Assembly (NCBI GenBank): GCA_944363045.1
Contig: CALVTT010000004.1
Location: 1 to 59,336, forward strand
Direction of reading: 5' to 3'
Origin: an uncultured Clostridia bacterium
Lineage (GTDB): Bacteria > Bacillota > Clostridia > Christensenellales > Borkfalkiaceae
DNA length: 59,336 nt
Made by a program: the position numbers and the translations under genes. The first letter of the stretch is position 1, and each line of letters begins with the position of its first letter. Under the pieces are notes generated by a model, which saw nothing but the letters and a program-made list of their open reading frames with translations, was not told the origin of the DNA and searched no databases. Of the stretch, positions 48,003 through 55,527 are shown in pieces.

Positions 48003-48466
48003 ACATTGTGGCAGAGCGCCAAAGGGGCGCCGTCTTCTTTGCGATCGGCTGGATGCTCGCGGGCGTCTTTGTCTTTGCGGTGGGCGTGTTCGCCCTCGCC
48101 ACGGGCGTCTTCGAGACGTCGGCGGAAAATTCCGGCGTCGAATACTTCTTCTTCGTCTTCGGCGGGGCGCTCATCGTCTGGGGCGCCGTCATGCTCTTTC
48201 TCGTATTAAAAACACCCAAGACGGTCGCCCTCTTACAGGGCGAAACGCTCGTGTTCTGCGGCAAGGAGTACGCCCTCGGCACCATCGAGCGCGCCGAATA
48301 CCGCAACGCCTATACCATCCGCCTCTTCGGGCGGCCGTACGGCAGGCTCACGCTCCTTTTGAAGGACGGCGGGCGCGTCTCCGCCTCCTATGTTGCCGAC
48401 GTCAGGGAGGCGGCGGAGAAGATCAACGGGCTTCTCACAGAAGACCCCTTTGCAAACGAGGAATAA
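47999..48466 (+). CDS. two-TM membrane protein inside the pyr operon (paralogue 2)
   Basis: The 155-residue product repeats the plan of the preceding protein: two TM helices (FFAIGWMLAGVFVFAVGVFA and FFFVFGGALIVWGAVMLFLV), then a soluble domain with YGRLTLLLKDGGRVSASYVA and DVREAAEKINGLL. Alignment by eye of GRLT-x5-KDG...VAD-x-x-EA supports tandem duplication followed by divergence. pyrD begins 2 nt downstream. Function unknown. Confidence 0.75.
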   Translation: MNIVAERQRGAVFFAIGWMLAGVFVFAVGVFALATGVFETSAENSGVEYFFFVFGGALIVWGAVMLFLVLKTPKTVALLQGETLVFCGKEYALGTIERAEYRNAYTIRLFGRPYGRLTLLLKDGGRVSASYVADVREAAEKINGLLTEDPFANEE

Positions 48467-48468
48467 AC

Positions 48469-49371
48469 ATGGCAGATCTTTCGGTCAACGTGTGCGGGGT
48501 CACGCTGAAAAACCCCGTCATCCCCGCCTCGGGCACCTTCGGCTTCGGGCGGGAATTCAACGAACTCTACGATATCTCCTGCCTGGGCGGCGTGGCGACC
48601 AAGGGCCTCACCCTAAAGCCCCGCCTCGGCAACCCCGTGCCGCGCATCGCGGAGGGGCAGAGCGTCATTTTGAACGCCGTGGGGCTGCAAAATCCCGGTG
48701 TCGAGGCATTTTTGGAGAACGACCTTGCCTGGCTCAAACAAAAGACGCGCGTTCTTGCCAACGTCGCGGGCAGCACCATCGAGGACTATGCCGAGATCTG
48801 CGCGCGCCTTGACGGGCTCGTCGATTTTGTCGAGCTCAACATCTCCTGCCCGAATGTCAGGTGCGGGGGCATGGCGTTCGGCATCCGCCCGGAGACCATC
48901 GAGGAGGTGACGCGCGCCGCCAAAAAGAGCCTTGCAAATACGCCCCTCATCGTCAAGCTCTCGCCCAATGTGGAGAGCATCGTGTTGAACGCGCAGGCGG
49001 CGGAAAGGGGCGGGGCGGACTGTATCTCTCTCGTCAACACCTTCACGGGCATGGTCATCGACATCGAAAAAAGGAAGCCGCTCCTTGCCAACACGACGGG
49101 CGGCGTTTCGGGCGCGGGCATCAAGCCCATCGCCGTGCGCATGGTGTACGAGGCGAGCCGCGCCGTACATATCCCCGTCATCGGCATGGGGGGCATCCGC
49201 ACGGCGGAGGACGCGGTGGAGTTCCTCATGGCGGGCGCCGCTGCCGTGCAGGTGGGTACGCACAACTTCACCGATACCTTCGCCTGCCCTAAGATCATCG
49301 CGGGGCTCAACGATTGGTGCGACCGCCACGGCGTCTCGCACGTCTCCGCTCTCACGGGCGCATTGCAGTAA
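48469..49371 (+). CDS. pyrD: dihydroorotate dehydrogenase, class 1B catalytic subunit
   Basis: PyrD oxidises dihydroorotate to orotate using FMN and, with PyrK, reduces NAD. The 300-residue TIM barrel starts MADLSVNVCGVTLKNPVIPA and has SGTFGFGREF, the active-site loop with catalytic Cys (VELNISCPNVRCGG), SLVNTFTGMVIDI and the FMN phosphate site IGMGGIRTAEDAVEFLMAGA. Class 1B is indicated by the Cys and by pyrK. Confidence 0.96.
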   Translation: MADLSVNVCGVTLKNPVIPASGTFGFGREFNELYDISCLGGVATKGLTLKPRLGNPVPRIAEGQSVILNAVGLQNPGVEAFLENDLAWLKQKTRVLANVAGSTIEDYAEICARLDGLVDFVELNISCPNVRCGGMAFGIRPETIEEVTRAAKKSLANTPLIVKLSPNVESIVLNAQAAERGGADCISLVNTFTGMVIDIEKRKPLLANTTGGVSGAGIKPIAVRMVYEASRAVHIPVIGMGGIRTAEDAVEFLMAGAAAVQVGTHNFTDTFACPKIIAGLNDWCDRHGVSHVSALTGALQ

Positions 49372-49392
49372 ACAAGCAAAGGAGAAAAAAAT

Positions 49393-50046
49393 ATGCTCAA
49401 CTATAAACAGCGGTTCATCAAGTTCATGGTGGAAAACGAAGTGCTGCTCTTCGGCGACTTCACCTTAAAGAGCGGCAGGAAGGCGCCCTACTTCATCAAT
49501 GCGGGCAAGTACCGCACGGGCACGCAGATCGCCCAGCTCGGCGAATACTATGCGGAGTGTTTTTTGGAGCACAACGTCTCCGTCAAGACGCTCGTCGGCC
49601 CCGCCTACAAGGGCATCCCGCTTGCCGTCGCCACCGCCATCGCCCTTGCCAAAAATCACGGCGTCGACGTCGGCTTCTGCTTTGACAGGAAGGAAGTCAA
49701 GGACCACGGCGAGGGCGGGCTCTTTGTCGGCCAGAAGCTCGAGGGCGGCGACAAGGTGTGCATCATCGAGGACGTGATGACCTCGGGCAAGGCGCTGCGC
49801 GAAATTTTGCCCAAGCTCCGCGAGGAAGCGGACGTTCAGGTAGAGGCGATGATCATCTCCGTCGACCGTCAGGAGAAGGGCACGGGCGAAAAGTCCGCCG
49901 TCCGGGAGGCCTTCGACGAGTTCGGCATCCGCGTCTATTCCATCGTCACGATGGAGGACATCATCTCGGCCATCGAGGAGGGCGTCATCGGGGGCAGAGA
50001 GTACCTTGCCGCCATGAAGGCATACCGCGCCGAGTACGGCGCTTAA
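49393..50046 (+). CDS. pyrE: orotate phosphoribosyltransferase
   Basis: PyrE joins orotate and PRPP to make OMP. The 217-residue protein has FTLKSGRKAPYFINAGKYRT at the N-terminus, GPAYKGIPLAVATAIALAKN, FCFDRKEVKDHGEGG and the PRPP motif CIIEDVMTSGKALREILPKL. AAAGGAG lies 8 nt ahead of the ATG. It is the last gene of the pyr operon; a strong terminator follows. carAB is not in this cluster. Confidence 0.96.
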   Translation: MLNYKQRFIKFMVENEVLLFGDFTLKSGRKAPYFINAGKYRTGTQIAQLGEYYAECFLEHNVSVKTLVGPAYKGIPLAVATAIALAKNHGVDVGFCFDRKEVKDHGEGGLFVGQKLEGGDKVCIIEDVMTSGKALREILPKLREEADVQVEAMIISVDRQEKGTGEKSAVREAFDEFGIRVYSIVTMEDIISAIEEGVIGGREYLAAMKAYRAEYGA

Positions 50047-50078
50047 AAAGCGCGGCCATATGAACGGCTGCCTTTATG

Positions 50079-50107
50079 CGGGCTCCCGCGGGAGCCCGTT
50101 TTTTTAT
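50079..50107 (+). terminator. terminator of the pyr operon
   Basis: A CGGGCTCCC/GGGAGCCCG palindrome (50079-50098) is followed by seven T. Confidence 0.9.
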
Positions 50108-50215
50108 GTAAAAATTTTCCGCCGAAGGGGCAAAAAAGTGGGGAAAATGCGTTTAAGCGGGCAAAAATCACCTTATATTAGAAGTGAACGAAATCAAAAA
50201 AGGCAAAAGGGCGGT

Positions 50216-50785
50216 ATGAGCAAGGAAGATAAAGAACAGGAAATAAAGGAAGTTCCCCTTTCCGAAGCGCAGGCGGACGCCTCCGAAGAGATGAAGGAAG
50301 AGGAAGCCGTCGAGGAAGTGGAGAACGCGGAGCTTGACGCCGCACTCAAAGCGGCAGAGGATGCCAGGGCGGCGGCAGAGGAGTATAAGCGCAAGTGGTA
50401 TTCGGTGACTGCCGAGTACGATAACTATCGCAAGCGCACCGCCTCCACCCGCGCCCAGGCCTATGCCGAGGGCAGGGCGGACGTTGTGGGCAAGCTCTTT
50501 CCCATCGCCGATAACCTTGAGCGCGCGCTTTCCTCCTGTCAGGACGAAAAGACGCACAAGGGCATCGAGATGGTGATGCAGGCCTTCCAGAAGGTGCTTT
50601 TAGAGGAGAAGATCGCCGTCATCGACCCCGTGGGGCAGCCATTTGATCCCGAAAAGTGCGAGGCGATCATGGCGTCCGATCCCGAGGAAGGGGAGGAAAG
50701 CGGCATCGTCAGGCAGGTATTTGCAAAGGGCTACGAACAGAACGGCAAAGTACTGCGCTATGCGCAGGTGCTCGTCACAAAGTAA
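50216..50785 (+). CDS. grpE: nucleotide exchange factor GrpE
   Basis: GrpE releases ADP from DnaK. The 189-residue protein has a Glu-rich N-terminus, a long helix (DARAAAEEYKRKWYSVTAEY DNYRKRT region), LFPIADNLERALSS, and the beta-wing with GQPFDPEKCEAIMA and VRQVFAKGYEQNGKVLRYAQ. The ATG at 50216 has only a weak site (AAAGGG). A TATATT -10-like hexamer lies near 50173. No CIRCE element and no hrcA gene are seen upstream, unlike most Firmicutes. Confidence 0.93.
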   Translation: MSKEDKEQEIKEVPLSEAQADASEEMKEEEAVEEVENAELDAALKAAEDARAAAEEYKRKWYSVTAEYDNYRKRTASTRAQAYAEGRADVVGKLFPIADNLERALSSCQDEKTHKGIEMVMQAFQKVLLEEKIAVIDPVGQPFDPEKCEAIMASDPEEGEESGIVRQVFAKGYEQNGKVLRYAQVLVTK

Positions 50786-50859
50786 ATGTAAAGCCCGCGG
50801 CTCACGGCCAATGAGCGGGCGTTTCCAAAAAATATAGAGAGAAAAAGGAGAGAACAATT

Positions 50860-52656
50860 ATGTCGAAAGTTATCGGTATCGATCTTGGTACTACCAATTC
50901 GTGCGTCGCGGTCATGGAGGGCGGCGAGCCCGTCGTGATCGCCAATGCAGAGGGCTCGCGCACCACGCCCTCCGTCGTCGCTTTCCAGAAGGACGGCACC
51001 CGTATCGTCGGGCAGGTCGCAAAGCGTCAGGCGGTCGCCAACCCCGACAGGACGGTCATCTCCATCAAGCGTGAGATGGGCTCCGACTACAAGGTGAAGA
51101 TCGACGACAAGGCGTATTCGCCGCAGGAGATCTCCGCCATGATCTTGAGCAAGCTCAAGGCGGATGCCGAGGCGTACCTCGGCAGCAAGGTGACGGACGC
51201 CGTCATCACCTGCCCCGCTTACTTCACCGACTCCCAGCGTCAGGCAACGAAGGATGCGGGCAAGATCGCGGGCCTCAACGTGCTTCGTATCATCAACGAG
51301 CCCACGGCGGCGGCGCTCGCCTACGGCCTCGATAAGGAGAAGGAGAACAGCAAGGTCATGATCTACGACCTCGGCGGCGGCACCTTCGATGTCTCCATCC
51401 TTGAAATTTCCGACGGCGTCTTTGAAGTGCTGGCCACCAACGGCAACAACCGCCTGGGCGGCGACGACTTCGATAAGCGCCTCATGGACTACATGGTCGA
51501 CGAGTTCAAGAAGAGCCACGGCGTCGATCTTTCCAAAGATAAGATGGCGATGCAGCGCCTGAAGGAGGCTGCCGAGAAGGCGAAGATCGAGCTTTCCGGC
51601 ATGACTTCGACCTCCGTCTCGCTGCCCTTCATCTCCATGACGGACGCGGGCCCCGCGCACCTCGAGATGGATATCACGCGCCAGAAGTTCGAAGCGCTCA
51701 TTTCCGACCTTGTCGATAAGACCGCAGAACCCATGCGCCTTGCGATGAAGGATGCGGGTCTTTCCTACAACGACCTCGATAAGGTCATTCTGGTCGGCGG
51801 TTCCACCCGTGTGCCCGCCGTCGTCGAAAAGGTCAAGCAGATCTCGGGCAAGGAGCCCTTCAAGGGCATCAACCCCGACGAGTGCGTCGCCATCGGCGCT
51901 GCCATCCAGGGCGGCGTGCTGACGGGCGAGATCAAGGATGTGCTCCTTCTCGACGTCATGCCCCTTTCCCTCGGTATCGAGACGCTGGGCGGCGTGTTCA
52001 CGAGGCTCATCGACCGCAATACGACCATCCCCGTCAAGAAGAGCCAGGTGTTCTCGACGGCTGCCGACAATCAGACGAGCGTCGAGATCCACATTTTGCA
52101 GGGCGAGCGTGAGTTCTGCCGCGACAACAAGACGCTCGGCAGATTCATGCTGACGGGCATCGCACCCGCGCCCCGCGGCATCCCGCAGATCGAAGTCACC
52201 TTCGACGTCGACGCCAACGGCATCGTGCACGTCGAGGCGAAGGACCTCGGCACGGGCAAGTCCACCGACATCACCATCACTTCCTCGACCAACCTCTCGG
52301 AGGACGAGATCAACAAGGCGGTCAAAGAGGCCGAGCAGTACGCCGAGGAGGACAAGAAGCGCAAGCAGAAGGTGGACAGCCGCAACAAGCTCGACGGGCT
52401 CATCTTCTCCGTCGAACAGACGCTCAAAGAGAACGGCGACAAGTTCTCCGATGACGACAAGGCGACGCTCAACTCCGCCGTCGAGGAGGCCAAAAAAGAG
52501 CTCGATGCGGACGATGAAGACCGCTTTAACGCCGCCTTTGAAAAGCTCTCGAACGCCGTGCAGCCCATCTTCCAGAAGATGTACCAGCAGAACGCGGGCG
52601 GCGCGCAGGGCGGCCCCGCAGGCGAGCAGCCGGGCGACGAGGAATTCCATCAGTAA
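50860..52656 (+). CDS. dnaK: molecular chaperone DnaK (Hsp70)
   Basis: DnaK is the ATP-dependent folding chaperone. The 598-residue protein starts [20 protein letters not shown], with VPAYF-type [18 protein letters not shown], the [16 protein letters not shown] phosphate loop, [20 protein letters not shown], and the substrate-binding domain ending in a Gly-rich tail and EEFHQ. A hairpin GCCCGC/GCGGGC (about 50792-50819) lies between grpE and dnaK. AAAGGAG precedes the ATG. Confidence 0.98.
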   Translation: MSKVIGIDLGTTNSCVAVMEGGEPVVIANAEGSRTTPSVVAFQKDGTRIVGQVAKRQAVANPDRTVISIKREMGSDYKVKIDDKAYSPQEISAMILSKLKADAEAYLGSKVTDAVITCPAYFTDSQRQATKDAGKIAGLNVLRIINEPTAAALAYGLDKEKENSKVMIYDLGGGTFDVSILEISDGVFEVLATNGNNRLGGDDFDKRLMDYMVDEFKKSHGVDLSKDKMAMQRLKEAAEKAKIELSGMTSTSVSLPFISMTDAGPAHLEMDITRQKFEALISDLVDKTAEPMRLAMKDAGLSYNDLDKVILVGGSTRVPAVVEKVKQISGKEPFKGINPDECVAIGAAIQGGVLTGEIKDVLLLDVMPLSLGIETLGGVFTRLIDRNTTIPVKKSQVFSTAADNQTSVEIHILQGEREFCRDNKTLGRFMLTGIAPAPRGIPQIEVTFDVDANGIVHVEAKDLGTGKSTDITITSSTNLSEDEINKAVKEAEQYAEEDKKRKQKVDSRNKLDGLIFSVEQTLKENGDKFSDDDKATLNSAVEEAKKELDADDEDRFNAAFEKLSNAVQPIFQKMYQQNAGGAQGGPAGEQPGDEEFHQ

Positions 52657-52740
52657 CTTTCGCGGTTTCCGCAAGGCATATGTAGTTTTCCCGAAGGGGC
52701 GGCGCTGCCGCCCCTTAAAGGGCGATAAGAGGAAACGAGC

Positions 52741-53874
52741 ATGGCAGAAAAAAAGAACTATTACGAAATTCTCGGCGTGAGCAAGGACGCCACGGAGGAG
52801 GAGATCAAGGCGGCTTATAAAAAGCTCGTCAAGCAGTATCACCCCGATCTCCACCCCAACGATAAGCTCGCCGCGGAGAAGTTCAAGGAGATCAACGAGG
52901 CGAACGAAGTGCTCTCCGATAAGCAGAAGCGCGCTGCCTACGACTATGAACAGGAGCACCCCGGCATGGGCGGTATGGGCGGCGCAGGCTTCGGCGGCTT
53001 CGGCGGCGGGGGCTTCGGCGACATTTTCGACAGCATCTTCCAGGGCTTCGGCGGCAATGCCTCCGTGCAGCGCGACACCTCGGGCGAGGACATCCAGCTC
53101 GAGATGCGCCTCTCCTTCATGGACGCCGCCAAGGGCTGTGTGAAGGAGATCAGCTATTCGCGCAACGAGCCCTGTCCCACCTGCGGCGGCACGGGCGCCA
53201 AGGGCGGCACGGCCTATAAGACGTGCTCCCGCTGCGGCGGCAAAGGGCAGGTCAGATTCTCGCAGGATACCATGTTCGGCCGCATGGTGCGCGTGGGCGC
53301 CTGCCCCGACTGCGGCGGCAAGGGCAAGATCATCACCGATAAGTGCCCCGACTGCAAGGGCAAGGGCTATGTGCGCAGGGAGACGAAGGTCTCGCTCTCC
53401 ATCCCGGCGGGCGTCGACACCAACTCCTACATCCGCAAGCGCGGGTTCGGTCAGGCGAGCACGGAAGGTGGCCCCGCGGGCGATCTCATCGTCGTCTTCC
53501 GCGTGGAGCCGCACAAGATCTTCCGCCGCAAGAACATGGACCTTTACGTCGATCTTCCCATCCCCTTTGCAACGGCGTGCCTCGGCGGCACGGTGAGGGT
53601 ACCCACCATCGACGACGCTTTCGATTACACCATCCCCGAGGGCACGCAGACGGGCACCACCTTCACCATCCGCGGCAAGGGCTTGAAGACGAGAAACGGC
53701 ACGGGCAATCTCTATCTCAACGTCTATGTCGAGGTGCCCACCCGCCTCTCGCGCGAGCAGAAGCGCAAGGTAGAGGAAGCGGGTGAGGCGTGCGACGTCC
53801 GCCAATACGATAAGGCGAAGAAGTATTCCGACGATATGTCCGCCCTCTACGGCACGGACGCCTACAAAAAATAA
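52741..53874 (+). CDS. dnaJ: co-chaperone DnaJ
   Basis: DnaJ stimulates DnaK ATPase and delivers substrates. The 377-residue protein has the J domain with HPD (KQYHPDLHPNDKLAAE, about residues 32-47), a Gly/Phe-rich linker (MGGMGGAGFGGFGGGGFGD), four CxxCxGxG zinc motifs (CPTCGGTG, CSRCGGKG, CPDCGGKG, CPDCKGKG) and the C-terminal beta domains. It is a type I DnaJ. A 9-bp GC hairpin (52695-52715) lies between dnaK and dnaJ. Confidence 0.98.
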   Translation: MAEKKNYYEILGVSKDATEEEIKAAYKKLVKQYHPDLHPNDKLAAEKFKEINEANEVLSDKQKRAAYDYEQEHPGMGGMGGAGFGGFGGGGFGDIFDSIFQGFGGNASVQRDTSGEDIQLEMRLSFMDAAKGCVKEISYSRNEPCPTCGGTGAKGGTAYKTCSRCGGKGQVRFSQDTMFGRMVRVGACPDCGGKGKIITDKCPDCKGKGYVRRETKVSLSIPAGVDTNSYIRKRGFGQASTEGGPAGDLIVVFRVEPHKIFRRKNMDLYVDLPIPFATACLGGTVRVPTIDDAFDYTIPEGTQTGTTFTIRGKGLKTRNGTGNLYLNVYVEVPTRLSREQKRKVEEAGEACDVRQYDKAKKYSDDMSALYGTDAYKK

Positions 53875-53917
53875 ACAGTTCGGGTCAACCGCAAGAAAGC
53901 GCGCCCGAAACGACGAG

Positions 53918-53950
53918 AGGCTTCTCCCGAAACGGAGAGGCCTTTTTTTT
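53918..53950 (+). terminator. terminator after dnaJ
   Basis: A 10-bp stem (53918-53927 with 53934-53943, one G-U pair), loop CGAAAC, followed by T8. Confidence 0.9.
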
Positions 53951-53989
53951 GCCCGCCGAAATATTTTGCGGCTTAGTTGCGAAAATACG

Positions 53990-54045
53990 TTGACAAAGTG
54001 TCAGAATAGAGTTATAATATCATTACTGACACGATGTCAGAATAA
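53990..54045 (+). promoter_or_regulatory. promoter with TGTCAG operator sites
   Basis: TTGACA (53990-53995), 17-nt spacer, TATAAT (54013-54018). TGTCAGAATA occurs twice (53999-54008 in the spacer, 54035-54044 downstream), and CTGACA/TGTCAG (54026-54031 with 54035-54040) is a perfect palindrome at the transcription start. A repressor site is likely; no regulator gene lies next to it in the window. Confidence 0.75.
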
Positions 54046-54085
54046 ATTCCTGCAAAGACACAGGAGAGGACAGACAAGGAGCAAG

Positions 54086-54658
54086 ATGAAAGACATTTTA
54101 CAGCGCGAGCTCGACGGCGAGCTCATCAGGACCGACGACCCCGAATACGAAGCGATCATCGGCACCATCTGGAAGACGATGAAGCTCGCGAGCAAGCTCA
54201 ACACCTCGCTTTTGGACGTGGAGGAGAACCGCAAGATATTCATCGAGATCTTCGGCAAAGAGTACGACGAGAGCACGGTCATTCTGCCGCCCTTCTATGT
54301 GGACTACGGCAAGAACATCACTCTCGGCAAAAACGATTGGATCCAGCAGGGCTGCACCTTCATGGATCGCGGCGGCATCACCCTCGGGGACAACGTCTTC
54401 ATCGCCCCCAAGGTCAACCTCGTCACCCTCAACCACGCCGTCGATCCCGCCCTGCGCAGCGCGACTGTCGCAAAGCCCATCGTCATTGAGGACAACGTGT
54501 GGATCGGCATCGGGGCGACCGTCCTGCAGGGCGTCACCATCGGCAAAAATTCCATCGTGGCGGCGGGCGCCGTCGTCACGCGCGACGTCACTCCCGATAC
54601 CATCGCGGCGGGCAACCCCGCGCGCATCGTCAAGCGCATCGAGCGCAGGGAGGCATGA
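54086..54658 (+). CDS. hexapeptide-repeat sugar O-acetyltransferase (Maa/LacA-like)
   Basis: The predicted role is acetyl-CoA-dependent O-acetylation of a sugar or similar small molecule. The 190-residue protein has the maltose-acetyltransferase-type N-terminal helices (KDILQRELDGELIRTDDPEY) and a left-handed beta-helix: PPFYVDYGKNITLGKNDWIQ, CTFMDRGGITLGDNVFIAPK, the catalytic-His strand VNLVTLNHAVDPALR, and VWIGIGATVLQGVTIGKNSI. AAGGAG precedes the ATG. It overlaps the flavodoxin gene. Confidence 0.93.
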   Translation: MKDILQRELDGELIRTDDPEYEAIIGTIWKTMKLASKLNTSLLDVEENRKIFIEIFGKEYDESTVILPPFYVDYGKNITLGKNDWIQQGCTFMDRGGITLGDNVFIAPKVNLVTLNHAVDPALRSATVAKPIVIEDNVWIGIGATVLQGVTIGKNSIVAAGAVVTRDVTPDTIAAGNPARIVKRIERREA

Positions 54659-55278
54659 TGAAGCGTACTCTTCTATCTTTGCTGCTGGCGGCGGCGTGCC
54701 TTTGTGTATTCTTATTTGCGGGCTGTGGGGAGAGGGCTCCCGATGTGCCCGATACCCCCGACGGTCCCGATACCCCCGCCGTCGAGCCCGATGCGCCCGA
54801 TATATCTTCGGAAGCGTCGATCATCGTCTACTTTTCGGCGACGGGCAACACCGAGCGCGCGGCGAATGCCCTGCGGGAATACACGGGGGCGGCGCTCTAT
54901 GAGATCGTGCCCGCCGAGCCCTATACGGAGGACGATCTCAACTACCGCGACGACGACTGCCGCGCCAACCGCGAACAGAACGATCCCGACTGCCGTCCTG
55001 CCATCGCGGGGGAGACGCCGGGCCTTGCGGAATACGAGGTCATCTACCTCGGCTTCCCCATCTGGCACGGGCGGATGCCCAAGATCATGTTCACCTTTTT
55101 AGAGCTTTACGACCTTGCCGGCAAGACGGTGATGCCCTTCTGCACGTCGGGCGGCAGCGGCATTTCATCGGCCGTGCGGGAGATCGCCGGGCTGCAGCCC
55201 TCGGCGCAGGTCAAAGAGGGGCTGCGCGTAACGGACTATGCGCAGTTTACGGGCTGGCTCGAAGAACAGCTCGGCTGA
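54658..55278 (+). CDS. flavodoxin-like lipoprotein
   Basis: The 206-residue product has a lipoprotein signal (MKRTLLSLLLAAACLCVFLF, lipobox FAGC), a Pro/Asp-rich linker (DVPDTPDGPDTPAVEPDAPD) and a flavodoxin domain: IIVYFSATGNTERAANALRE (FMN phosphate loop), YLGFPIWHGRMPKIMFTFLE and KTVMPFCTSGGSGISSAVRE. It would act in electron transfer outside the membrane. ATGs occur at 54655 and 54658; GGGAGG spacing favours the second. It is the second gene of an operon controlled by the TGTCAG promoter. Confidence 0.9.
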   Translation: MKRTLLSLLLAAACLCVFLFAGCGERAPDVPDTPDGPDTPAVEPDAPDISSEASIIVYFSATGNTERAANALREYTGAALYEIVPAEPYTEDDLNYRDDDCRANREQNDPDCRPAIAGETPGLAEYEVIYLGFPIWHGRMPKIMFTFLELYDLAGKTVMPFCTSGGSGISSAVREIAGLQPSAQVKEGLRVTDYAQFTGWLEEQLG

Positions 55279-55296
55279 AACAGATGACGGAAAGGG

Positions 55297-55330
55297 GCTC
55301 CTCGGCGAGGGGCTCCTTTTTCTTTTGACG
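55297..55330 (+). terminator. terminator after the flavodoxin gene
   Basis: GCTCCTC/GAGGGGC stem with loop GGC (one T-G pair), followed by TCCTTTTTCTTTT. Confidence 0.65.
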
Positions 55331-55423
55331 TAGGAGAGAGCGTCCTTTGCCCGTGCAGGGGGCGGACTGCGGGCTTTTTCCCGCGCATACTTCATCTTTA
55401 TCGCCGCGATCTTTTGCAGGGGG

Positions 55424-55452
55424 TTGTATTTTGGCGCGGGAGATGCTATAAT
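55424..55452 (+). promoter_or_regulatory. promoter of the DUF4011 helicase gene
   Basis: TTGTAT (55424-55429), 17-nt spacer, TATAAT (55447-55452). ATGCTATAA is repeated 18 nt downstream at 55460-55466. Confidence 0.75.
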
Positions 55453-55527
55453 GGGAAATGCTATAACGGAAAGCAGATTTCCCCCGCTCCGGGAGCGGCC
55501 GCGCCGAGTGCGCGGGGAGGAGGAGCC

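Noticed and set aside
50758-53805. 1015-codon antisense frame over dnaK-dnaJ
   Set aside because: Long antisense frames opposite dnaK are a known artefact of its codon usage in GC-rich genomes; there is no start context or domain.
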